This document shows, in pieces, positions 35,910 to 43,467 of a stretch of DNA of 64,000 nt. Numbering within the stretch: position 1 is the first letter of the stretch; every line of letters begins with the position of its first letter. The notes under the pieces are model-generated. The model did no database searches and had not been told where the DNA came from. It worked only from the letters and a program-made list of their open reading frames with translations. The DNA comes from Flavobacterium pectinovorum. GTDB taxonomy: Bacteria; Bacteroidota; Bacteroidia; Flavobacteriales; Flavobacteriaceae. Made by a program: the position numbers and the translations under genes. The stretch is from positions 248,937 to 312,936 of the forward strand of contig NZ_RCZH01000003.1 of assembly GCF_006438875.1 (NCBI RefSeq), in the 5' to 3' direction.

Positions 35910-36451
35910 AGAGTGAGGGAAAATCTTAGCAACTTATTATCTCAGAACCTTAGTTCCTTACTCAAAAACTAGCTTTAGGCGCCCCATCCAAATAAGATTA
36001 TCATATTTAAATCTTGTAAAACCCTAGCCAACGCTTTATTGCTGTACCGTTTATGTTTGCTAAATAAAAACTACTTTTCTAATAGTGCTTATTTTGTATT
36101 TATCATAAAACATCAACAAACTAAGAGCAAACCCCGTCTCTAATAGTTCCTTGTTGTAATTCCGCTATAAGAATTGCTGTCACACTAAATTTTTGATTTA
36201 AACTTTTTAACAATAGAATGAAAAATAATTATTAGCCCTTTTAATGCAAATGAGGACTAATTCATGCTATAAATCAAAAATTCACACTTATTGCTCCTTT
36301 AGATTGTGAAATCAGGACAACTAACACTATATTGCAAGAAAATACTTCGATAATAAATAGTCATCCTTATGATTATTGGTTTCTAAGAGTAATTGATTAG
36401 AAATATAATGATTATTTTTTTATGCCACGAAGAATATAAACAACACATTAA
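35910..36451. other. 542-bp gap without a recognisable gene
   Basis: All frames are closed by frequent stops. The only structure I see is a pair of inverted words, CACACTAAATTTTTGATTTA (36181-36200) and TATAAATCAAAAATTCACAC (36260-36279), about 60 bp apart. The base composition is like the surroundings. It may be a decayed gene or element, but nothing identifies it. Confidence 0.4.
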
Positions 36452-37048
36452 ATGATTTTTAAATCCTTAAAAAAAAATATAGACATAGAAGACAGCGCGT
36501 TTAATATGTTGTACTCAACTCGAATCCGAAGACTTTCAGAACGACATTGGACTCCAGTTGCCATAGCCAAAATTGCGGCAGATTATTTGGTTGACAAACC
36601 CAACAAAAAAGTATTAGATATTGGCGCCGGAGTGGGAAAATTTTGTTTAGTAGGCGCGGCTTCTACAAAAGGATTTTTTTATGGAGTCGAACAAAGAGCA
36701 TCACTTACCAAACTATCCCAAAAAATAGCCGAAAAACACCATGTCGAGAACGTAGAATTTATTCATTCCAATATCACCGATATTTCCTTTTCAGACTACG
36801 ATGCTTTTTATTTTTACAATTCCTTTTTCGAAAACATAGACACTTCCTGTCCCATCGATAAAATAGTAGTTCCCAATAGTGAACTGTTTCTTTCCTATTC
36901 CAATTATGTAAGAGATCAACTCAATAAGACGCCAAAATACACAAGACTTGTAACCTATTGGAGCACGTGGGAAGAAATACCCGAAAGTTTTGATTTAGAA
37001 TATACTGCCTGTGACGGAATCTTAAACTTCTGGAAAAAAAGGTCTTAG
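36452..37048 (+). CDS. Class I SAM-dependent methyltransferase
   Basis: The 198-aa protein has the SAM-binding motif I VLDIGAGVGKFCL at residues 54-66, an acidic residue after strand 2 (YGVEQR, E80) and motif IV-like DAFYFYNSFFEN (~114-125). The N-terminal helices (RIRRLSERHWTPVAIAKIAADYL) precede the fold. Nothing in the sequence shows the substrate: small molecule, RNA and protein are all possible. It stands alone next to repeats at the edge of the accessory region. Confidence 0.82.
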   Translation: MIFKSLKKNIDIEDSAFNMLYSTRIRRLSERHWTPVAIAKIAADYLVDKPNKKVLDIGAGVGKFCLVGAASTKGFFYGVEQRASLTKLSQKIAEKHHVENVEFIHSNITDISFSDYDAFYFYNSFFENIDTSCPIDKIVVPNSELFLSYSNYVRDQLNKTPKYTRLVTYWSTWEEIPESFDLEYTACDGILNFWKKRS

Positions 37049-37072
37049 TTTATTACGGATCAAATGCAAATT

Positions 37073-37220
37073 AGAAGCTTTAGCAGGGCGTGCCACCATC
37101 CCGATAAGAGGGCAAATTACTTTGCGCTTATACGCCCTCTTATCGGGATGCTGTCAAGCTATACGCGCTACTTCGGTAGCAAGCTTCTATCTTTCACGCG
37201 AGCTACACTTTATGATTAGA
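37073..37220. repeat. Dispersed palindromic repeat (GGGCGTGCC...GAGCTACAC type)
   Basis: The element includes GGGCGTGCCACC, a strong hairpin ATCCCGATAAGAGGGC / GCCCTCTTATCGGGAT (37097-37146), GCTGTCAAGCTATACGCGC, AGCTTCTATC and TCACGCGAGCTACAC. The last part (GGATGCTGTCA, AGCTTCTAT, TCACGYGAGCTACACT) returns at 39931-40275, where another element has split it. Confidence 0.65.
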
Positions 37221-37223
37221 TTG

Positions 37224-37414
37224 TGTTCCATCGGAACACTTCATCGGTAGAAAAAAAAGGCATCGTGAGAAACATCGTCCCATTGGGACGTTTGAGAAAT
37301 TGTATATAATCTGTATATGTTTTACCAATTATTATTTATAAAATCAAACGTTCCTACGGAACGTGAAAAAACACCGTATTTATTGGGCTGCCAATGAAAT
37401 GTTCCGATGGAACA
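37224..37414. repeat. 194-bp palindrome-rich element, copy 1
   Basis: The element begins with TGTTCCATCGGAACA and ends with TGTTCCGATGGAACA. Inside are two more palindromes, CGTCCCATTGGGACG and CGTTCCTACGGAACG. It is roughly 90% identical, by eye, to 40024-40217 (inverted) and 63731-63924 (same orientation). No open frame of interest is present. The gap 37049-37505 also holds a TTTGTCAAAG/CTTTATCAAAG hairpin (37453-37480). Confidence 0.85.
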
Positions 37415-37505
37415 AAAACAAAATTATGAGATATTCTCCTTAACAAATAACTTTTGTCAAAGTTCAAAACTTTATCAAAGATTCTACGCGCAACTTTACC
37501 CCTTA

Positions 37506-37853
37506 TTATAACTCATTTAAACTCTTCAAATGCTTAATATAATTATCCAGTAAACTTTGAATTTGCTGAGCAGCAACAGGATTTGCCGAATGAACATTAA
37601 ATCTTAGATGCACTAAATCAAGTCCCGATTCATAAACCAGCCATTTTGCGGCAGCATATCCATCTTCGGCAATAAGATCATTTTCATCCAATCCTAAATC
37701 ATTATCAAAACTAATTAATTCCGGAAGTCCGTTTTCAAGGATTACTTTTTTAAAATCATGAAAATTCCGAACTATAACAAAATCGTCGTCGGTCAGGTTT
37801 TTGTAAACCATTTTGACATCTCTTATATCATCAAGAAAAAGTTTGTATCTCAT
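37506..37853 (-). CDS. Cyclic-phosphate-processing receiver-domain protein
   Basis: The 115-aa protein matches the cyclic-phosphate-processing receiver (cPPR) outline: FLDDIRD (residues 6-12), FVIVRNFHDFKKVI (25-38), LPELISFDNDLG (44-55), DGYAAAKWLV (63-72) and NVHSANPVAAQQI (86-98). The family is related to response-regulator receivers but is predicted to act on cyclic-phosphate RNA ends or nucleotides, which is a published prediction rather than a tested function. It lies in the segment bracketed by inverted 194-bp elements, 32 bp downstream of the 164-aa gene. Confidence 0.75.
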   Translation of the reverse strand: MRYKLFLDDIRDVKMVYKNLTDDDFVIVRNFHDFKKVILENGLPELISFDNDLGLDENDLIAEDGYAAAKWLVYESGLDLVHLRFNVHSANPVAAQQIQSLLDNYIKHLKSLNEL

Positions 37854-37885
37854 TATTTATATTTTGTTTAAAACTTTGTATATTT

Positions 37886-38380
37886 CTATTTAAATTGAAG
37901 AAGAGCATCATCAATTAAATGCTCAATTTCTAAAAAGTTATTGCAGAGTCCTAAAACATCTTTCTGAAAACTTTCTAAATCAAATTTTAGCCAACCTTCC
38001 ATCAAAGTCAACGGACCATGATTTGTGGTTACATTTGACCAATTGTTTTCATAATTTTTAAAGTGTTTTCTAAATTCTTCAGCAAATTTTCTGCTTTGAA
38101 TAGTATAACCTTTTAATTTTCTCAATTTCAAAGCATGAATATTGTACATAATCCTTTGTTTATGATTTGTACTATCATTTATCCACACCGAAAAAAAGAT
38201 ACGTGATTCGGCAGTTAAAGCTTCTTGCGGATTGTTTGACCACGCTTTTTTGTATAATTTTATAAAAGCAGAATCCATATAAACACCAACAGAAACCTCG
38301 ACTGATTTCTCCTTCAAAAGTTTTTGATCAAGATGATTTGCTGCTTTTTGAAATTCATCCAAATAAAAAGAAATATCCAT
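37886..38380 (-). CDS. Hypothetical cytoplasmic protein (164 aa)
   Basis: I do not recognise this protein. It is soluble, without a signal peptide, and looks alpha/beta: an N-terminal helix (FYLDEFQKAANHLDQKLL), strands (VEVSVGVY, RIFFSVWIN), a basic segment (KLRKLKGYTIQSRKFAEEFRKHF) and a C-terminal helix pair. It sits 43 bp after the lipoprotein gene and 32 bp before the cPPR gene on the same strand, so these three may be co-transcribed. Confidence 0.65.
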   Translation of the reverse strand: MDISFYLDEFQKAANHLDQKLLKEKSVEVSVGVYMDSAFIKLYKKAWSNNPQEALTAESRIFFSVWINDSTNHKQRIMYNIHALKLRKLKGYTIQSRKFAEEFRKHFKNYENNWSNVTTNHGPLTLMEGWLKFDLESFQKDVLGLCNNFLEIEHLIDDALLQFK

Positions 38381-38423
38381 TACGTTTAATTTATTTATCC
38401 TAAGTCTTAATCTAACCGATTTC

Positions 38424-39806
38424 TCAATTAATGCGATTCAGTTTTTCCGTTTCATTTTTTAATTTTTCAAAAGTAACTTCCTGAAAAACTAAATCATTTT
38501 CAATTTTCGATGATATTTCGGTTTCTTTTACGGCCAAAAATGGTTTTTTGTAAAAATATTTAATCGCAAAAATGGTAATTTTTTCTCCTGATGGAATATT
38601 ATTAAACAAGATAGTATCATCTGCCGAAAATCCTCTCATTACCGATTTAAAACGATGAAAAATCACATTTACAGAAGTTTTAGCATCAGTTTTTAAATTA
38701 ATAACAAAATCTATTTTTGGCGATTCATCATAATTCCAAAAACGGTCACAGTTTATCATTCCTAATTTTGAGCTCCTAAGCAAATAATACTGGATACTTT
38801 CCGTATCTGCATTTTTCAACGTTTTATCATCATAAAGTGGTTTAACGTATTTCTGTGCACTTGATACAGAACTACTACGAACATCTTCATCTTCTTGTTT
38901 AATAGTAATTGGCAAATTGTAAGTCGTATTTACCGCAACACCATTTACTTTGCCAGGAATAAATTTTGGAAGTTTTTGAAGTCCTTTAATTACCGCATCG
39001 TCAACATCTTTTCGTATTCCTTTTGTTACTTGTATGTCCTTTACGTTTCCTTCTTTATCAATCACAAAACGAGTATAAACTTTACCATTAATATAGTCAT
39101 CAGGCAATCTAATATTATTGCCTATAAAACTATACATTTTTTGAAGCCCACCCGGATAAACAGGCTTTTCATCAACCTTAGTAAATATATGATTCAAATC
39201 GACAGAATTTGCAGCCACACTCCAATTGATTTCATTGTTTTTCCAGTTTCCATTAAAAAGCTGCATTCCTTCTTTCTCGACTTTTCTTGGAAATTCAATT
39301 TCAATATTTTTATCTTTTTTCAATTCGCAGTTTTCCCCATTCGAAACAGCATTTATATTTAGCATTCCGCCGGTTTCAAGGAGTTTTCCATTCGAAATTG
39401 TCGAAAGTCGTCCCATCAAAATATCCGAAATCGTATAGTATTCTTTTACCGAAATTTTGATTTGACCAATTACACTTTTTCCGGTTTTCGACGAAATAAA
39501 ACTATTGGCTTCAATCCTGATTCGGGTTTTTTCGGCACAGACAATCGTCGTATCTCTTGAAGTATTGATTAAAAAAAATTGCGCTTTTTTGTCATTTTTG
39601 ATATAAAAATCCAACAGCATTTTTGTGTTCTCGGAATCATTTGCATCGGAATCAACTATAACCGAATCACTTTTTAGACTATCGGCAACACTTGTTTTTG
39701 TAGTTGACTTTGCAGGTTTAAAATCAGGATCATTTTTTGTGTTTTCATTTTTGCATGAAAAAGCAATGAAAAGAAGTATGAAAAACAGCGACAGTTTAAT
39801 TTTCAT
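38424..39806 (-). CDS. Lipoprotein with an internal TonB C-terminal-type domain
   Basis: The 460-aa product has a lipobox at Cys18 (FIAFSC) and an Asp/Ser-rich linker. Residues ~60-200 form a beta-rich region (FLINTSRDTTIVCAEKTRIRIEA). Residues ~205-300 match the TonB C-terminal domain (DEKPVYPGGLQKMYSFIGNN, VYTRFVIDKEGNVKDIQVTKG, LPKFIPGKVNGVAVNTTYNLPITI), and a further ~150 residues follow. TonB normally has an inner-membrane helix and ends with this domain; here it is lipid-anchored and central. Its role is unknown, and sequence does not show energy transduction. Confidence 0.8.
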   Translation of the reverse strand: MKIKLSLFFILLFIAFSCKNENTKNDPDFKPAKSTTKTSVADSLKSDSVIVDSDANDSENTKMLLDFYIKNDKKAQFFLINTSRDTTIVCAEKTRIRIEANSFISSKTGKSVIGQIKISVKEYYTISDILMGRLSTISNGKLLETGGMLNINAVSNGENCELKKDKNIEIEFPRKVEKEGMQLFNGNWKNNEINWSVAANSVDLNHIFTKVDEKPVYPGGLQKMYSFIGNNIRLPDDYINGKVYTRFVIDKEGNVKDIQVTKGIRKDVDDAVIKGLQKLPKFIPGKVNGVAVNTTYNLPITIKQEDEDVRSSSVSSAQKYVKPLYDDKTLKNADTESIQYYLLRSSKLGMINCDRFWNYDESPKIDFVINLKTDAKTSVNVIFHRFKSVMRGFSADDTILFNNIPSGEKITIFAIKYFYKKPFLAVKETEISSKIENDLVFQEVTFEKLKNETEKLNRIN

Positions 39807-39975
39807 CAGCAGTTTGTTTTAAAGATTTGGTTAGATTCTTACTCAAATGTAAGGCATTGTAATTGAATATTTTTACGGAAAGACAGACTATTAAATAAAT
39901 CTTTAAAATTAGTTTTTGATACCAATTTGGGATGCTGTCAGGCTAGTCCGCTCCGCCGCGGCGGACAGCTTCTAT

Positions 39976-40250
39976 CCCAATGTCATTAAGTTAGGAAAAA
40001 ATCCAATGGAACAAATTTGTTTTTGTTCCATCGGAACATTTCATTGGTAGCCCAATAAATACGGTATTTTTTACGTTCCGTAGGAACGTTTGATTTTATA
40101 AATAATAATTGTTAAAAACATATACAGATTACGTATATAATTTCTCAAACGTCCCAATGGGACGATGTTTCTCTCGATGCATTTTTTTTTCTACCGATGA
40201 GATGTTCCGATGGAACAAAATCTAAAATATCTTAACGTAATGACATTGGG
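39976..40250. mobile_element. MITE-like insertion carrying 194-bp element copy 2
   Basis: The unit starts CCCAATGTCATTAAGTTA (39976-39993) and ends TTAACGTAATGACATTGGG (40232-40250), which are imperfect terminal inverted repeats. CTTCTAT lies directly on both sides (39969-39975 and 40251-40257), like a 7-bp target duplication. Inside is an inverted copy of the 194-bp element (40024-40217). The flanks TGGGATGCTGTCAGGCTA and CTCACGTGAGCTACACT are parts of the repeat at 37073-37220, so it appears to be nested. The gap 39807-40589 has no gene. Confidence 0.65.
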
Positions 40251-40287
40251 CTTCTATTCCTCACGTGAGCTACACTGATTTTTGTTT

Positions 40288-40343
40288 CAGGTTTCAAGTT
40301 TCAGGTTTCATGTTTCAAGTTTCATGTTTCAAGTTTCAGGTTT
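40288..40343. repeat. Heptanucleotide array CAnGTTT x 8
   Basis: Eight consecutive 7-bp units (CAGGTTT, CAAGTTT, CAGGTTT, CATGTTT, CAAGTTT, CATGTTT, CAAGTTT, CAGGTTT). Only the third base of the unit varies. The same words appear singly at 47628, 47648, 49254 and 6380. Confidence 0.9.
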
Positions 40344-40554
40344 TCAATTTCGTCTTGCATCTTGCATCTTTATTCTTTCCTCTATACTCTTTCCTCTATA
40401 CTCTTTTCACAAACATCCCTTATATAGTTTTTCTTTTTTAACTATTTCATGTCTCAAAAATCGTACTTTTGTTTAGCAAGCAATAAGTAATTATATTGTA
40501 ACTCTACAAATCATTTTGATTGTATCGTATCTAACATAATATGTTTTTTATAAA

Positions 40555-40585
40555 TTGCTTATTATTACCCTTAATATTATCTTTG
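40555..40585 (+). promoter_or_regulatory. Promoter of the XRE regulator, likely leaderless
   Basis: TTG (40555-40557), a 20-nt spacer and TATCTTTG (40578-40585) fit the consensus. The box ends 4 nt before the ATG at 40590, so transcription should begin at the start codon. Confidence 0.55.
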
Positions 40586-40589
40586 AATT

Positions 40590-41009
40590 ATGAGCACACT
40601 TACAAAATCAAACCATATAGGGCGAAAAATTAGCCGAATTCGTGAACTTCGTGACATGAAACAAGAAGCTTTGGCGCAGGCTTTAGGCACGAACCAACAA
40701 GCTATTTCTGCACTTGAAAACAGCGAAACGATAAGCGATGAAAAGCTTATTGAAGTAGCAAAAGCTTTGGGAGTAAGTGTTGAAGCCCTTAAAAACTTTT
40801 CTGACGAAGCCGCAATTAATTATTTTAATAATTTCTATGATAATAGTGCAAAAGGACAAATACTAAATAATTCTTGCAGTAATCTTACTTTTAATCCTTT
40901 GGACAAATTAATTGAAGCTTACGATGAAAATAAAAAACTTTACGAACGTCTAGTTCAGGCTGAAAAAGACAAAGTTGAATTTTTAGAAAAAATATTGAAG
41001 GATAAATAG
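40590..41009 (+). CDS. XRE-family helix-turn-helix regulator
   Basis: The 139-aa protein has an HTH_3/XRE domain at about residues 12-67 (IGRKISRIRELRDMKQEALAQALGTNQQAISALE, recognition helix near TNQQAISALE), then a polar Asn-rich stretch and a C-terminal helix likely to form a coiled coil (KLYERLVQAEKDKVEFLEKILKDK). Single HTH proteins with such a tail commonly dimerise and repress a near gene. No toxin partner overlaps it. It ends at a strong terminator, so it is probably transcribed alone. Confidence 0.88.
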   Translation: MSTLTKSNHIGRKISRIRELRDMKQEALAQALGTNQQAISALENSETISDEKLIEVAKALGVSVEALKNFSDEAAINYFNNFYDNSAKGQILNNSCSNLTFNPLDKLIEAYDENKKLYERLVQAEKDKVEFLEKILKDK

Positions 41010-41030
41010 TTTTTTATTCTTTCTACAATA

Positions 41031-41071
41031 AAAAAAAGCCTAATAAATTTTATGTTTATTAGGCTTTTTTT
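41031..41071 (+). terminator. Terminator after the XRE regulator
   Basis: AAAAAAAGCCTAATAAA and TTTATTAGGCTTTTTTT pair around TTTTATG. The T run makes it a textbook intrinsic terminator in both directions. Confidence 0.9.
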
Positions 41072-41237
41072 GTGCTTTTGGTTGAATGATTGCGAAGATT
41101 CGCAGAAGATGCGTCATAGTTTTTATCATTGTAAAGATTTGGCAAAATTTTTGTAACGCATTGCAAAAAAACACCATTTTTTTTGGAAAATTTAGTAAGA
41201 AATACCTAAACAGTAGTTTTTAAATACCTAAAATGTA

Positions 41238-41245
41238 TACTTTTG
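41238..41245 (+). promoter_or_regulatory. Candidate -7 box of the metalloprotease-like lipoprotein gene
   Basis: TACTTTTG is a perfect TAnnTTTG, 30 nt before the ATG at 41276. No clear TTTG lies at -33. Confidence 0.45.
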
Positions 41246-41275
41246 GCTTTCGAAAGAAAAAACTGTAATAAAGGT

Positions 41276-42661
41276 ATGAAAAATAACAAACTAGGAAAAT
41301 TAAAAATTACAAAAAGAATATTCCTTTTTGTTTTAACGTTGGCACTAACCAATTGTCAGGACAGTGAAAATCTGACAACGCAGGAACAAAGCACAATTAA
41401 GACCGTAAGCATTAATGACGCTAAAGCATTTTTAACAAGGTCAACCAACAGCCCTTCATCTAAATTATCAAGTAGTGAAATAAGTAACCTTGAATTTGAT
41501 AAAGCAACTCTGGAAAAAATAAATGGTAGCGATCAGCTATTGACTGTAATTCCTTTTGCAACAAATAACGAAGTTCGAAATGATCGTGTTTTGGTAGTGA
41601 AGATTAATGATGAAATAAGAAGCGTAATCTATAGTATGCAAGCTGACGAGAAACTTGTTCAAGGTTTTTTTTCTGGAAAGCTTTTTATATACTCACTCGA
41701 GGGCGATTTTATTAACGGGTATAGAGTAAAAGATGGAATTATTGAAACTCAATATGTAAAGAGTAACTCAACAACATCTTCAACTTCAAAAACAAATATA
41801 GTAGATTTAAAGGAAGTACTTGTTCCCCGCAAACCTAAACTCACAAACGGTACTGATTGGGACGCGATTTGGGGAAGTGCAGGTTCAAGTATGGGGTGGA
41901 GCCCTGTAGGTGGTGGTGGTGGAATGTCTTGGGATTCTACAGGAGGTGGTGGTGCCGGTAGTTCAAGTTCAACTACAGCTCCAATTGCTATTGAAAAACA
42001 AATCATTTCTGACAGTCTAAACAACTGTCCGAAAGAAGCATTAGAACAATTAAAAAAAGGAACAAATGCTAGTATTGCAAAAATATTAAGTAAATTGGGA
42101 GCTAGCAAAGTCTTTACTGTAACAATAAAATCAAGTTCTAAAGTCGTTAGACCAGCTTCATCAACTATTTCTAGCCCAAATAACTATAATATTGCTGTAA
42201 GTACAAATTACACAAGTGCGACAAGTTTATTTAGAGCCTCAAATTTATTACATGAAATTGTACATTGCTATTTTTTTAGCTTAGTTGATGACTATACTGC
42301 CAAAAATAACCCTGCAATTTTTAATGATTTTCCAACGTTATTTCAAAAATTTGTAGATAAAAAATATCCTGGTTCTAAAGACTCTGCCCACCATGATGAA
42401 ATGGCAAATAGTTATGTAAATGCTATCGGTGCAGCATTACAAGAATTTCAAACGGGAATTGCAGTTAAGGAGGGGGAGACTCCAAATCAAATATATACTG
42501 ATTTAGCATGGGGAGGTCTGCAAGAAGCTCCTATATTTATGCAAAAGTTTCCTGTAAATAGCGAAGAGTATAAGAGAATCATTGGTAGATATAATGGTGA
42601 GAGTACTAACTCAACTATTAATGGACAAACTCCAGCGGGAAAACCATGTAACACTAAGTAA
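41276..42661 (+). CDS. Lipoprotein with an HExxH metalloprotease-like motif
   Basis: I start at 41276 (MKNNKLGKLKITKRIFLFVL), which gives 461 aa and a lipoprotein signal with Cys27 (LALTNC); the frame from 41243 adds 11 residues of no use to a signal. An N-terminal domain (~45-170) is followed by a low-complexity Gly/Ser stretch (~210-232, GGGGG and GGGGAGSSSS) and a C-terminal domain with HEIVH at 326-330, a zinc-binding motif, and HHDEM later as a possible third ligand. The family is not recognised; protease activity is inference. Its 3' end lies 9 bp from the next lipoprotein gene. Confidence 0.75.
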   Translation: MKNNKLGKLKITKRIFLFVLTLALTNCQDSENLTTQEQSTIKTVSINDAKAFLTRSTNSPSSKLSSSEISNLEFDKATLEKINGSDQLLTVIPFATNNEVRNDRVLVVKINDEIRSVIYSMQADEKLVQGFFSGKLFIYSLEGDFINGYRVKDGIIETQYVKSNSTTSSTSKTNIVDLKEVLVPRKPKLTNGTDWDAIWGSAGSSMGWSPVGGGGGMSWDSTGGGGAGSSSSTTAPIAIEKQIISDSLNNCPKEALEQLKKGTNASIAKILSKLGASKVFTVTIKSSSKVVRPASSTISSPNNYNIAVSTNYTSATSLFRASNLLHEIVHCYFFSLVDDYTAKNNPAIFNDFPTLFQKFVDKKYPGSKDSAHHDEMANSYVNAIGAALQEFQTGIAVKEGETPNQIYTDLAWGGLQEAPIFMQKFPVNSEEYKRIIGRYNGESTNSTINGQTPAGKPCNTK

Positions 42662-42670
42662 TATAAAATC

Positions 42671-43282
42671 ATGAAAAAATATATCATTCTATTACTAATT
42701 TTGAATTTATCAATTTATGGATGCTCTTCTATTAAAGAAAATTTACAATCTCCTGTAAATACATATTTAAGTTCCAGAATTAAAAACAATGATACTATCA
42801 TTGTCATTGCAAATAAAATAAATAATAATTATGCAATTGAACTTTTTAAAACAAGATCTCTAGTTCCAGTAACTGCGAATACCCTTGAAAATAGCGTCCT
42901 TTTAGATGATCCAAAATTCAATGAAAAATATTGGAGTGTGATGAATGAAAAATATCACAATGATAAAACAAAAGAAATTTGGTTGAAAAGTGATTTTTGG
43001 AACCAAAATGATTTTAAAAATCTTAAAATTAAATTTATAAAAGAAGTTGATTTTCCTAAACCTTGGATTTCTAATGAATATATGACTGAAAAAAAAGCTG
43101 AAGTTATTGTCTTCGCATTCTCTAATCCAATTCTTTATGACAATGGTAGATATGCAATATTTGCAAAATCTGAAACTACTACTAAAAAACAATTTAATGA
43201 TCCTAATTGTATAGTTATAATGAAAATGGAAAATAAAAAATGGAAATTCGTACAAGAAATAAATGACGGAAATTATTATTAA
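42671..43282 (+). CDS. Hypothetical lipoprotein (203 aa)
   Basis: The product has a lipobox cysteine at residue 18 (LSIYGCSS). The mature part is polar and Lys/Asn-rich, and looks alpha/beta (TIIVIANKINNNYAIELFKT; KAEVIVFAFSNPILYDNGRYAIFA). No family is recognised. It follows the HEIVH lipoprotein by 9 bp on the same strand and is probably co-transcribed, so the two may act together at the envelope. Base composition is more AT-rich than the neighbours. Confidence 0.7.
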   Translation: MKKYIILLLILNLSIYGCSSIKENLQSPVNTYLSSRIKNNDTIIVIANKINNNYAIELFKTRSLVPVTANTLENSVLLDDPKFNEKYWSVMNEKYHNDKTKEIWLKSDFWNQNDFKNLKIKFIKEVDFPKPWISNEYMTEKKAEVIVFAFSNPILYDNGRYAIFAKSETTTKKQFNDPNCIVIMKMENKKWKFVQEINDGNYY

Positions 43283-43329
43283 AATTGCATTCTCTACTAG
43301 TAAGCAATAATATTTTTATCTCATTTATC

Positions 43330-43357
43330 TTTGTCAAAGTTGAAAACTTTGACAAAG
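43330..43357. repeat. TTTGTCAAAGTT hairpin repeat
   Basis: TTTGTCAAAGTT and AACTTTGACAAAG pair tightly. Copies of the same hairpin, each followed by a degenerate ATTYTACG...GCTTTGCGATCTC tail, are at 37453-37480, 44971-44998 and 45743-45770, with a weaker one near 49290. Confidence 0.7.
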
Positions 43358-43467
43358 ATTTTACGTACAGCTTTGCGATCTCAGCGTTTTGTAACCACAT
43401 TCAAAAATAAAAAACTTAGCGAACTTTGCGGTAAAATTACTTTGGCACGAACGTCCTGTTGTTTACA

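Noticed and set aside
37224..40217. Composite transposon made of two inverted 194-bp elements
   Set aside because: No transposase between or beside the copies, and no target duplication around the whole segment; only copy 2 shows insertion marks.
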